DNA from: Clostridia bacterium
GTDB taxonomy: Bacteria; Bacillota_A; Clostridia; Oscillospirales; CAG-382
Direction of reading: 5' to 3'
NCBI GenBank assembly: GCA_017517985.1
Contig: JAFWWX010000086.1
Location: forward strand, 1 to 5,920
DNA: 5,920 bases
Both the position numbers and the translations under genes were made by a program. How positions within the stretch are numbered: position 1 is the first letter of the stretch; each line of letters opens with the position of its first letter. Positions 1 through 5,920 of this stretch are shown here, piece after piece. The notes below the pieces were generated by a model. The model had not been told where the DNA came from. It did no database searches and saw only the letters and a program-made list of their open reading frames with translations.

Positions 1-1053
1 TGCATATCCGTGTTCAGTACAAGTTGGCTCTACAGTTTCCTTGCTGTAGTTATGTTCTGTCATATCAACATAATCGCCAACATAACTGTTTCCACAGTCT
101 TCGCAGGTATATGTTGTGAAGCCCAGTGTAGTACAGGTAGGTTCTGTTACAACAGCCGTATAATCGTGCGGAATAACATCTACATAATCACTTACATAGG
201 AATGTCCACATTCGCAGGTGTAGGTTGTAAAACCATGTTCCGTACATGTGGGCTCAGTAACTTCTTCGGCATAATCGTGGTCAATTATATCGGTGTAATC
301 ACCTGTGTAGGTATCGCCACATTCGCAAGTGAAGATAGTGTAACCCATTGCTGTGCAGGTAGGTTCGATTACTTCTTCACTGTGAGTATGACCGAGAGGA
401 AGCACGAGAACAGTTTCACAGACTTCGCAAATCTGAGGTTCTGTACATGTCGCTTCATCACCGGGAGTGTGTCCAGTAGCATCAGTTGCCTGAACCATTG
501 TTGCTGTACATCCGTCAAACTGACAATTATATTCAATTACGCCTTCAGTGGTACAACCGGATGAAGTAACTGTATGTCCTTCGTCCCAGTCATGTCCGAG
601 AGCATCTACGTAATCGTCAACATAGTTGGAACCGCACATTGTACATGTATAAGTGCTGTAACCTTTGTTGATACAATCAGGAGCTTTTGTAACTCTTTCG
701 TATGAGTGGTTAATGATAGGTGTCATATTAGTAATATATGAGTCTCCGCATACTTCGCAAGTATGTTCATCATAACCAACGATACGACATGTGGGATTTT
801 TATGCTCTGTGTGATACTTATGTTCACCGAGAGCTGTAGTTTCCTGATAGTAGTCGCCACAATCTCTGCAAAGTGTCAGTGCGAGTCCGCCTTGCTTACA
901 AGTAGCTTCGCGAATTTCAATCTCGTCATAGTCATGACCTGTTGCAGGAATATAGTTTCTCTTTTCGAGTTCACCGCAACCGTTACACTGGAATCTGTCA
1001 TATCCAAGCTCTTCACAGCTCGGTTTCACAGTTTCGAGGTAATGGAACTCATG
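1..1053 (-). repeat. Tandem protein-level repeats (9 complete units plus 1 cut off), Cys3/His pattern
   Basis: The units in reading order are at 1053-937, 936-823, 822-709, 708-595, 594-472, 471-385, 384-280, 279-169, 168-55 and 54-1 (cut off). Each complete unit has one Cys in a PTC-like context followed by a Cys pair about 10 residues later. The pair is CxxC in most units, CxC in the seventh and eighth (CECG), and C-x4-C in the fifth. A His starts almost every unit (HDY, HKY, HSY, HNY). The sixth unit is short, about 29 residues. DNA copies are clearly diverged in codon choice, so these are old protein repeats and not recent DNA duplications, although units eight to ten are closest in protein sequence. 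Confidence 0.9.
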
Positions 1054-2082
1054 CTCGTGTGTCTGAGGAAGGACGATAACGGTTCCGTTTTTATCTTCTT
1101 CAGGTTCATCCTCTGCAAGAATCCATACATAGGAAACTCCGTTTTCTGTCATGCTTTCACCGGCGTAGCTGTATTCGATTTGATAATATACAGCGTTGTA
1201 TCCCGGCTGAACATAGCTTGGAGCTGTTGTCTTATTGCAGTTATCTGCGGATGTACCATAACGGATAGAAGTTTTTACGCCTCTGTCAGACAAATCATCA
1301 ACAGTAAGTGTATGCGATTCTCCATCTTCTACACCATAGTACGAAGTAACAACAGCCTTTGCTGTTACATATTCAGATGTTTCATATTCACAAGTATCAC
1401 ATGTCTCTGAAATGTAAAAACGGTTGTTTCCAATCTGAGCATCAACGCTTTCGGAAAAATCGTGATCTTCAAGTCCTATTGCAGCTCTTGCAAATGTGCC
1501 CTTACAGAATTTACAATACTCACCACGTTTAAGTGTAGTCAAATGAGTATCTTCGTTATAAGGAACATAGGTTGAACTGTCAAAGTCCATAAAGAAATTG
1601 TGGTCACAGGAGTACAGACCATAAACGTTATTATTAAACGCATAATAGTCAGGTCCATTTACCGTGTTGATGGTGCCACAGTTCTGACAAACGGCCTTTG
1701 TCCAGTGATAGCCGGTATAATAAGCATCAATGCCGGGAGTACCATCGTCAAGGTTACCTTTTCCTCTACCATCAATGAGAGTGCCGTCAGAGAACATTAC
1801 GCCACGGTTAAGTGCCGTTTCGCCTGATTTTGTATATTCGGGAACACGGTAGGTAATAACCATAGTTTGTTTTGCACAAATATAGCAATACTGTGTTTCA
1901 TAGGTTGTTGTGGAGTTTACATCCAACTCATTTGTTCTGTTATTGGATGAAATCCAAGAGTCCGCAGGATCTACATACTCATTTGACTGAGCAGCGTGTG
2001 TAATCATCGGGAATGTACTGAGAAGCATGGTCAGTGCTAAAAGCACTGATAAAAACGATTTGAATTTCGATTTTGTCTTCAT
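1..2082 (-). CDS. Large secreted Cys-repeat protein, 3' end outside the window
   Basis: The frame runs 694 codons from ATG at 2082 to the window edge with no stop. Residues 1-30 form a signal peptide: a Lys-rich start (MKTKSKFK), a hydrophobic core (FLSVLLALTMLL) and probable cleavage after THA, so the product is exported. Residues 31-240 carry CxxC pairs at 66/69, 132/135, 190/193 and 228/231. Residues about 240-322 resemble YDG/Ig-like modules of clostridial surface proteins (ESHTLTVDDLSD, IRYGTSADNC, AVYYQIEYSYAG). From residue 344 onward, tandem units of about 38 residues follow the pattern HDY...EPTC...GY.TYTC..CG..Y..DYVD. Such repeats are familiar in extracellular proteins of gut clostridia, but their function is not established to my knowledge. 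An AAGGAGGA lies 10 bases upstream. The missing C-terminus may carry a sortase signal, membrane anchor or other domain. Position in a conjugative operon suggests either a surface factor for cell contact or cargo. Confidence 0.9.
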   Translation of the reverse strand, partial: MKTKSKFKSFLSVLLALTMLLSTFPMITHAAQSNEYVDPADSWISSNNRTNELDVNSTTTYETQYCYICAKQTMVITYRVPEYTKSGETALNRGVMFSDGTLIDGRGKGNLDDGTPGIDAYYTGYHWTKAVCQNCGTINTVNGPDYYAFNNNVYGLYSCDHNFFMDFDSSTYVPYNEDTHLTTLKRGEYCKFCKGTFARAAIGLEDHDFSESVDAQIGNNRFYISETCDTCEYETSEYVTAKAVVTSYYGVEDGESHTLTVDDLSDRGVKTSIRYGTSADNCNKTTAPSYVQPGYNAVYYQIEYSYAGESMTENGVSYVWILAEDEPEEDKNGTVIVLPQTHEHEFHYLETVKPSCEELGYDRFQCNGCGELEKRNYIPATGHDYDEIEIREATCKQGGLALTLCRDCGDYYQETTALGEHKYHTEHKNPTCRIVGYDEHTCEVCGDSYITNMTPIINHSYERVTKAPDCINKGYSTYTCTMCGSNYVDDYVDALGHDWDEGHTVTSSGCTTEGVIEYNCQFDGCTATMVQATDATGHTPGDEATCTEPQICEVCETVLVLPLGHTHSEEVIEPTCTAMGYTIFTCECGDTYTGDYTDIIDHDYAEEVTEPTCTEHGFTTYTCECGHSYVSDYVDVIPHDYTAVVTEPTCTTLGFTTYTCEDCGNSYVGDYVDMTEHNYSKETVEPTCTEHGYA
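1990..2082 (-). other. Signal peptide coding region (Sec type)
   Basis: It encodes about 31 residues: positive N-region (five Lys within the first nine residues), hydrophobic h-region rich in Leu, and a c-region ending ITHA-A. No Cys follows the cleavage site, so this is not a lipoprotein signal. Confidence 0.88.
2079..2082 (-). other. ATGA start/stop overlap between the small Cys/His gene and the secreted-protein gene
   Basis: Read on the minus strand the four bases are ATGA: TGA ends the 61-residue frame and ATG begins the secreted protein. This arrangement commonly couples translation of the two genes through ribosome re-initiation. It supports both gene calls. Confidence 0.9.
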
Positions 2083-2264
2083 TTGAAAAATTCCTCCTTC
2101 TGAATTTTAGAAATCAAACTTATTTGTATCGGGGCATACATAATACAGGAATTGCCCCTGTTATGGTGTATGTGTGGGCAGAAAGGTTCATGGCGATCAA
2201 GAAGTAGCGTTTGTCTTCCGGTCTCACACGATGGACATTTCTGCCCTGAAACATCTCTGTTCAT
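2079..2264 (-). CDS. Small Cys/His-rich (zinc-ribbon-like) protein, 61 residues
   Basis: This is a 61-residue peptide with a CPSC pair at residues 10-13, Cys29 in the motif EPFCPHIHH, three His at 31, 33 and 34, and Cys40. Four Cys plus adjacent His spaced this way could hold one zinc ion, as in small zinc ribbons, but metal binding is inferred. The remainder is a hydrophobic stretch (MYAPIQISLISKI, 42-54) and a charged end. I chose the start at 2264 because AAGGGAGG lies five bases upstream. The frame is open back to 2399, but the longer version would overlap the preceding gene by over 100 bases, lacks a ribosome binding site, and begins with residues unlike the Cys/His core. Its TGA overlaps the ATG of the secreted-protein gene, and its last codons contain that gene's ribosome binding site, which suggests translational coupling. 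Possible roles include a small regulator or a protein partner; I cannot choose between them. Confidence 0.72.
   Translation of the reverse strand: MNRDVSGQKCPSCETGRQTLLLDRHEPFCPHIHHNRGNSCIMYAPIQISLISKIQKEEFFK
2092..2099 (-). promoter_or_regulatory. Ribosome binding site of the secreted Cys-repeat protein
   Basis: AAGGAGGA on the minus strand, with the AGGAGG core 10 bases from the ATG. It lies inside the last codons of the preceding small gene and fixes the start at 2082. Confidence 0.88.
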
Positions 2265-2269
2265 AATAT

Positions 2270-2277
2270 CCTCCCTT
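2270..2277 (-). promoter_or_regulatory. Ribosome binding site of the 61-residue Cys/His protein
   Basis: AAGGGAGG on the minus strand, five bases before the ATG at 2264, in the 28-base gap after the 137-residue gene. It decides for the short start over the longer open frame that reaches back to 2399. Confidence 0.82.
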
Positions 2278-2292
2278 ATTTTTGATATAAAA

Positions 2293-2706
2293 TTAGACCG
2301 CCAAACGATGGTAGCCTTTGTCAGCTTCATCGACACAGCGGTCAAGGATTTCATAGAACCTGGACGGTTCAAGTTCTTTATCCAACCAGTGCGTTGCACG
2401 GTAGGAATAGCAGCCGACTTCCTTGTTGATGGAATGACTGCCGAGAATACTTTTAAGGTTCAGGTCATTGATAAAATTAAGTTGTCTGGTTCCACCGGTG
2501 TGCTCAAGGTTCCTTGCAAGGCAGAACACCATCAGCGGATGCAGTTCCGAAAAGGAAATCTGCAGGTAATAGCCGCGGTACCCGGTCATCACGGAGGTTT
2601 CGTCCTGCTCCTCAATGTCCAGTCTGGAGAGGATCATATTCCGAGTATGCTCGGATACCTCCTTGCGTCGCTGTTTTTCTATTTTTGTAAGCTCATATCC
2701 CGACAT
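2293..2706 (-). CDS. Hypothetical protein, 137 residues, conserved-looking mobile-element gene
   Basis: I do not recognise this protein. It is soluble, with no signal peptide or membrane segment. The N-terminal 25 residues are charged and probably helical (KIEKQRRKEVSEHTRN). The middle has an aromatic, beta-like stretch (TGYRGYYLQISF, about 41-52) followed by a hydrophobic helix (LHPLMVFCLARNL, about 55-67). The C-terminal part contains CYSYRATHWLDKEL (about 99-112) and a final acidic helix (FYEILDRCVDEADKGY). Its three Cys residues are scattered and form no CxxC pair. The start is well supported by AAAGGAGGT seven bases upstream. It sits 37 bases after the S1-domain gene and 28 bases before the small Cys/His gene, in the same direction, which places it in the conjugative-element operon. 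The real-gene call rests on the ribosome binding site, spacing and protein-like composition; no function is proposed. Confidence 0.8.
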   Translation of the reverse strand: MSGYELTKIEKQRRKEVSEHTRNMILSRLDIEEQDETSVMTGYRGYYLQISFSELHPLMVFCLARNLEHTGGTRQLNFINDLNLKSILGSHSINKEVGCYSYRATHWLDKELEPSRFYEILDRCVDEADKGYHRLAV

Positions 2707-2713
2707 ATATAAG

Positions 2714-2722
2714 ACCTCCTTT
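2714..2722 (-). promoter_or_regulatory. Ribosome binding site of the 137-residue protein
   Basis: AAAGGAGGT on the minus strand, seven bases before the ATG at 2706. It is a near-perfect anti-16S match in the 37-base gap after the S1-domain gene. Confidence 0.9.
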
Positions 2723-2743
2723 CATACTGATTTTATAAATTCA

Positions 2744-4174
2744 CTACCTTGCCGAAGCAACGTGAGTGATGGCACCCCACATACGGTTCGTATTATAATT
2801 GATGCCAAGAACCCTGATGGTAACTCGTGCACCTTTGGGTGGACGACCGCGTTTGGGATAATTGCAAAGGCAATCTATTCCACCGTCAAGTGAAACAAAT
2901 ACTCCGTTTACATCTACCAGACTGACTGTGCCGACATAACGGTTTCCGATAACATACTTACGTAGCGCCTTTTCATACGGGTTCTCACCAGCCTGTTTAA
3001 CAGAGGCTTTTACGCGGATATTTTTTCGGTTTGACCTGTCAACTTCAAGAATCTTAACAAGCGTTCTTTGTCCGGGTGCGAAGTAGCTTTCGGCATCCAT
3101 CATTCTTTGGTAACTGAGTTCACTAAGAGGGATAAATACCTCAAGACCAAACAGGTCCACAAATATTCCCGAACGAACTACGGAGACAACGCGGGCTTCA
3201 GCACAGATGTCGGAATATAGAATGTAATTTCCATCTCGGTCTGTACCGAAGTAGTAGCTTTTACGCTTATTCTGCATTGCTTCCACACGGCTGCCAACTG
3301 CGATTTTGGCTTTGGCATCAATGCCTTTTACAATATAATCAATTTCAGCACCGAGTCGCTTGTTGAGCATATAGTTCAAAGCATAATCAAGTGGCTGACC
3401 TTTAAGGTCATCAGGTGGTTCAACTGCCTCGTGGAGAGGAATAATGACTTTGTACTCACCGTATGCAAGGACTGCAAGAGCTTTTGATGGTTCGCCTGTG
3501 GGATTTTCAATACCTTGGATTTTTCCCGACAGGTGCTTTTTACCACGATAAGATTCGTGCAAGTCCAGAAGCTCGTTCTTGGCTTTGTCCGCATCAGTGA
3601 CAACCCCCAGTTCATCATCAATTGCCATAATATTAGCTCTTTTTGGCAGACTGATTCTGAGCTTGGGTTTTTCAGCCCCTTCGACGCCGTCCGGGTTGGT
3701 TTTTTTACCATTTTCGTCCTTTTCATCAGACTGGTTTTGCGAATCTTCGGGATCCTTTCTACGCCTTCGGGTTCGCTTCGGTTTTTCCGGCCCGGTCTGG
3801 TTCTCATCAGGAGTTTCTGCCGCCTCTTCGGCAGCAGGGGGCTCTGGAGCGAGATTTTCAGGAGTTCCTGCATCAGTCTGAGGAGCTGCATTGTTTTCTC
3901 CTGAATTCACGGTGTCTTCAAAGCCGGCGGCTGAAGGTTTTTCCTCGTTTGGTTCGGTCTGGACAATGGGCACTTCCTCTGATACAGTCTCCTTATTGGA
4001 GTTAAGCGCATTCGAGTTGGCGGCTTCATCAGATACGATTTCAGCATCGGTCTGGGGTGGCGAAGCTGCTACTTCTGAATTCTGACCATGGTCCATTGGA
4101 TTTTCGATTTTTTTACCCTCAATCTGAGGACTGGTTACTTCTTCATTAGTAACTGTAGGTTTCTTAGCTGGCAT
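2744..4174 (-). CDS. S1 RNA-binding domain protein with long acidic disordered N-terminus
   Basis: This is a 476-residue protein. Residues 1-170 are low-complexity and rich in Glu, Pro, Asn and Ala, with a basic cluster TRRRRK at 135-140; this part is predicted disordered. Residues 171-210 open the folded part. Residues about 213-295 look like a degenerate OB/S1-like domain (LSGKIQGIE, then YGEYKVIIPLHEA). Residues about 322-392 are a good S1 domain, with ARVVSVVRSGIFVDLFG and FIPLSELS. Residues about 408-472 are a second S1 domain (YVGTVSLVDVNGVFVSLDGG). S1 domains bind single-stranded RNA and sometimes DNA. The start is fixed by an AGGAGGT seven bases upstream, and the gene follows the coupling-protein stop by 18 bases, so the two are probably co-transcribed. 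It is not ribosomal protein S1, which has four to six tandem S1 domains and lacks such an N-terminus. Its role in the element is unknown; nucleic-acid handling during transfer or post-transcriptional control are possible. Confidence 0.88.
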   Translation of the reverse strand: MPAKKPTVTNEEVTSPQIEGKKIENPMDHGQNSEVAASPPQTDAEIVSDEAANSNALNSNKETVSEEVPIVQTEPNEEKPSAAGFEDTVNSGENNAAPQTDAGTPENLAPEPPAAEEAAETPDENQTGPEKPKRTRRRRKDPEDSQNQSDEKDENGKKTNPDGVEGAEKPKLRISLPKRANIMAIDDELGVVTDADKAKNELLDLHESYRGKKHLSGKIQGIENPTGEPSKALAVLAYGEYKVIIPLHEAVEPPDDLKGQPLDYALNYMLNKRLGAEIDYIVKGIDAKAKIAVGSRVEAMQNKRKSYYFGTDRDGNYILYSDICAEARVVSVVRSGIFVDLFGLEVFIPLSELSYQRMMDAESYFAPGQRTLVKILEVDRSNRKNIRVKASVKQAGENPYEKALRKYVIGNRYVGTVSLVDVNGVFVSLDGGIDCLCNYPKRGRPPKGARVTIRVLGINYNTNRMWGAITHVASAR

Positions 4175-4181
4175 AGTTCTT

Positions 4182-4188
4182 ACCTCCT
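4182..4188 (-). promoter_or_regulatory. Ribosome binding site of the S1-domain protein
   Basis: AGGAGGT on the minus strand, seven bases before the ATG at 4174, lying in the 18-base gap after the coupling-protein stop. No room exists for a separate promoter or terminator here, which supports co-transcription. Confidence 0.9.
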
Positions 4189-4192
4189 TAAA

Positions 4193-5920
4193 TTAAAATT
4201 CGCTCGGCGGAGTTGCTGAGCTGTATAATTTTCTCCTTGAACTCGGTCTGGAGTTGGGTTGATTTTCTTCGGTTTTTTCCGGAAGAATCATTTCGGCCGG
4301 ACTCTGGGTATCCGTATCTGGTGGCTTATAGAAGTCAGTATGAGGAAATGCTGACGGATTATAGTCCATGATAGAAACACGACGGATTTTCTTACTCATC
4401 GGGTGCTTGGTAAAGTCAAACTTGTTAAGTTTCAAAACATTCTGACCTCTTATAACACATAAGAGTTCTTCGTTTGGTAATCTTAGCACCTCATCAGGAG
4501 TTAAGAGCTTACGTCTGCCTTGTCCCTCGGTATGACGGTATTGCGGAATTACTTGGGCAACAGCCATTGTTTGCCGCACCGTCATGGTAGTATTGATTTG
4601 AATACTCATATCACCAGCACGCTCAGAATAGAAGCTTGCTGTTTCACTGTCAGAACAACCGAGCATCAGCTGTAAGTCCGCATTGCCGAGTATCTCAAGC
4701 CACAGATTGTTGGGGTATCTGTTCTGAAGCTGTCCCAAACTCTGAACTGCCATCATAACTTTTATATCCCTTGACCTGATTACGCTGAGAGTTCTTGCAA
4801 AGTCAGAGCCGTCTGCTGCACTGCCGATTTTGCCAATGTTATTGAACTCATCGAGTATCATATTAACGGGCACTTCGCAGCGCTGTTCGGGAAGTGAGTC
4901 TGCGTACCGAGTCAGTTTGGTGAAAAGGAACGAAAAGAACAGAGATGACAGGAATGCCATTGTGGTGTTCTGGTCGCTCAGAATTATAAAATATGCACAC
5001 TTGTGCCTGCCGGGTGATGTCAGGTCTATGTCAGACCGACTTGTGATTGCAGCGACAGATTTATTCTGCAGCACTTGCAATCGTGTGCCCAGTCCAATTA
5101 TGATTCCTGAACGAACGGTATCACTGGCTTGGGCAAACAAATTGTACGGTGCCCGTGCGGGATGGTCCATGGGAAGCTTTTCAAACATTGCTGTAAGCTG
5201 TCTCTCACTATACTGAGTCAGTAGTTGATATACTGTAGGTAAGTTTTTCATCTCCGGGGACCTTGTATTATCGAAATCAACATATAAAACAAGGGCTTTT
5301 AACAGATTGGCTTCGCCGTTGTCCCAGAAGTGATCACCTTTGCCGCTACTGGTGTTACCGATTATGACATTGGTCAAGTCCTGAGCCAGTAAGGTATCGC
5401 CATGTAAGTCTGACATACAGTTCCACGAATCACTATGCTCAGGATGCACGAGGTTGAATACTTTCACTTCATAACCCTCGCTGCGAAACATCTCAGCGGT
5501 ATCCGAGTAGAGTTCACCTTTCGGATCAGTGATTACCACAGACTCATTTCGTTTTATTGCCTGAAAAAGAGCGTTCCGGATAATGGCGCGTGATTTCATG
5601 GTTCCCGATGCACCGAATATGGCAATGTGCCGATTGAGTTTGGTATCTTTCGGTAAGCAAATTACATTTCCTTTGTATTCACCCAAGATAATGCCTTCGG
5701 CTTTTGAGGGAGATGCAATTTCAAGGACATCTTTCATTTCTTTTTCTGTCATCCACGATGCTGTACCATAAGCACCTGTCTTACTTTTCACAAAACCTCT
5801 CGGATCATACTCCTTGCCATCAAACTTGTCGTGGAGTTTGATGTATGCAAAGATTCCGCCACCTGCAGCAAGAATTATAAGCATTGCTTTGAACCCTGTG
5901 GGTGAGAATGACTGCTGAAA
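4193..5920 (-). CDS. virD4: VirD4/TraG-like conjugative coupling ATPase (T4CP), 5' end outside the window
   Basis: This is the type IV coupling protein, a membrane-anchored ATPase that delivers the relaxase-bound DNA strand to the mating-pore secretion channel. Numbering from the Met at 5884, there is a hydrophobic segment at about 1-16, the GTASWMTEKEM motif at 40-50, a Walker A-type loop GASGTMKS at 91-98, DPKGELY at 120-126, a SDSWNC segment at 151-156, a Walker B strand ending ILDEF at 343-347, and AVQSLGQL at 379-386. These match the VirD4-like CD1115-type family of Firmicutes conjugative elements as I remember it. The frame stays open upstream of 5884 to the window edge (12 more codons) and no ribosome binding site precedes that Met, so the true start and probably a first transmembrane helix lie outside. 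The C-terminal 50 residues are Pro/Ser/Glu-rich and probably a flexible tail. It ends in TAA, 18 bases before the next gene. Family assignment is firm; the exact subfamily is recall only. Confidence 0.95.
   Translation of the reverse strand, partial: FQQSFSPTGFKAMLIILAAGGGIFAYIKLHDKFDGKEYDPRGFVKSKTGAYGTASWMTEKEMKDVLEIASPSKAEGIILGEYKGNVICLPKDTKLNRHIAIFGASGTMKSRAIIRNALFQAIKRNESVVITDPKGELYSDTAEMFRSEGYEVKVFNLVHPEHSDSWNCMSDLHGDTLLAQDLTNVIIGNTSSGKGDHFWDNGEANLLKALVLYVDFDNTRSPEMKNLPTVYQLLTQYSERQLTAMFEKLPMDHPARAPYNLFAQASDTVRSGIIIGLGTRLQVLQNKSVAAITSRSDIDLTSPGRHKCAYFIILSDQNTTMAFLSSLFFSFLFTKLTRYADSLPEQRCEVPVNMILDEFNNIGKIGSAADGSDFARTLSVIRSRDIKVMMAVQSLGQLQNRYPNNLWLEILGNADLQLMLGCSDSETASFYSERAGDMSIQINTTMTVRQTMAVAQVIPQYRHTEGQGRRKLLTPDEVLRLPNEELLCVIRGQNVLKLNKFDFTKHPMSKKIRRVSIMDYNPSAFPHTDFYKPPDTDTQSPAEMILPEKTEENQPNSRPSSRRKLYSSATPPSEF

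Noticed and set aside
1..1053. CRISPR array or recent DNA tandem repeat
   Set aside because: Periodicity of about 114 bases is at protein level only. The DNA copies differ strongly, with no identical direct repeats and no spacers.
10..1827. Long plus-strand open frames opposite the secreted-protein gene (10-564, 763-1410, 1600-1827)
   Set aside because: They are mirror frames of the Cys-repeat coding sequence, have Cys/Ile/Phe-rich unlikely compositions and lack ribosome binding sites. The minus-strand frame is open for 694 codons with a signal peptide and a coherent repeat pattern.
2131..2158. Inverted repeat ggggca / tgcccc, possible terminator or RNA hairpin
   Set aside because: The stem is only six pairs with a 16-base loop, no T-run follows, and it lies inside the coding region of the small Cys/His gene.
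2079..2399. 106-residue version of the small Cys/His gene
   Set aside because: The extra 45 residues would overlap the 137-residue gene by 107 bases in another frame and have no ribosome binding site. The start at 2264 has AAGGGAGG at good spacing.
2707..2743. AT-rich TTTATAAAAT in the gap before the 137-residue gene as a promoter -10 element
   Set aside because: No convincing -35 element at 17 bases is visible, and the tight operon spacing explains the gap without a promoter.
2152..2893. Plus-strand open frames of 186 and 92 codons
   Set aside because: They run across the gene junctions of three well-supported minus-strand genes, and show no start signal or protein-like features.
3376..4085. 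Open frames on both strands over the S1 protein's N-terminal half
   Set aside because: They are by-products of the low-complexity Glu/Pro/Ser coding stretch, which has few stop codons in other frames. Their translations are Ser/Phe-rich or Lys/Leu-rich without domain features.
5849..5884. Translation start of the coupling protein at the Met at 5884
   Set aside because: The frame is open upstream to the edge, no ribosome binding site precedes this Met, and starting there would remove the beginning of the membrane anchor typical of this family.

Overview
All 5,920 bases are coding, or nearly so, on the minus strand. Five genes read in one direction from the high-coordinate end to the low-coordinate end, with gaps of only 18, 37 and 28 bases and finally a 4-base start/stop overlap. 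Each internal gene has a strong AGGAGG-type ribosome binding site. This looks like one operon in a low-to-mid GC Gram-positive host. The protein styles (VirD4-like coupling protein of the Firmicutes CD1115 type, secreted repeats with the EPTC...GY.TYTC..CG pattern) suggest a gut clostridium such as a Ruminococcus or Oscillospiraceae relative. That placement is inference from family recall, not from a search.

Layout, in transcription order. (1) 5920-4193: a conjugative coupling ATPase (VirD4/TraG-like) whose first residues lie outside the window. (2) 4174-2744: a 476-residue protein with a long acidic disordered N-terminal half and two S1-type RNA-binding domains, perhaps with a third, degenerate one. 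(3) 2706-2293: a 137-residue protein I do not recognise. (4) 2264-2079: a 61-residue Cys/His-rich peptide that may bind zinc. (5) 2082 to beyond position 1: a large secreted protein, at least 694 residues, with a signal peptide, an N-terminal region with CxxC pairs, an Ig-like/YDG-like segment, and nine complete plus one cut-off Cys-containing repeats of about 38 residues. This last gene has no stop inside the window.

The coupling protein marks the region as part of an integrative conjugative element or conjugative plasmid of the Tn1549/CTn-like type. The other four genes are co-directional with it and probably co-transcribed. They are therefore either accessory transfer functions (RNA- or DNA-binding factor, surface protein for cell contact) or cargo. 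No relaxase, VirB4, VirB6, integrase, attachment site, tRNA, rRNA, CRISPR array or insertion sequence is visible. There is no stretch above 300 bases without a gene. The least understood part is the 2706-to-1 end: an unknown protein, a translationally coupled Cys/His peptide and a secreted Cys-repeat protein.
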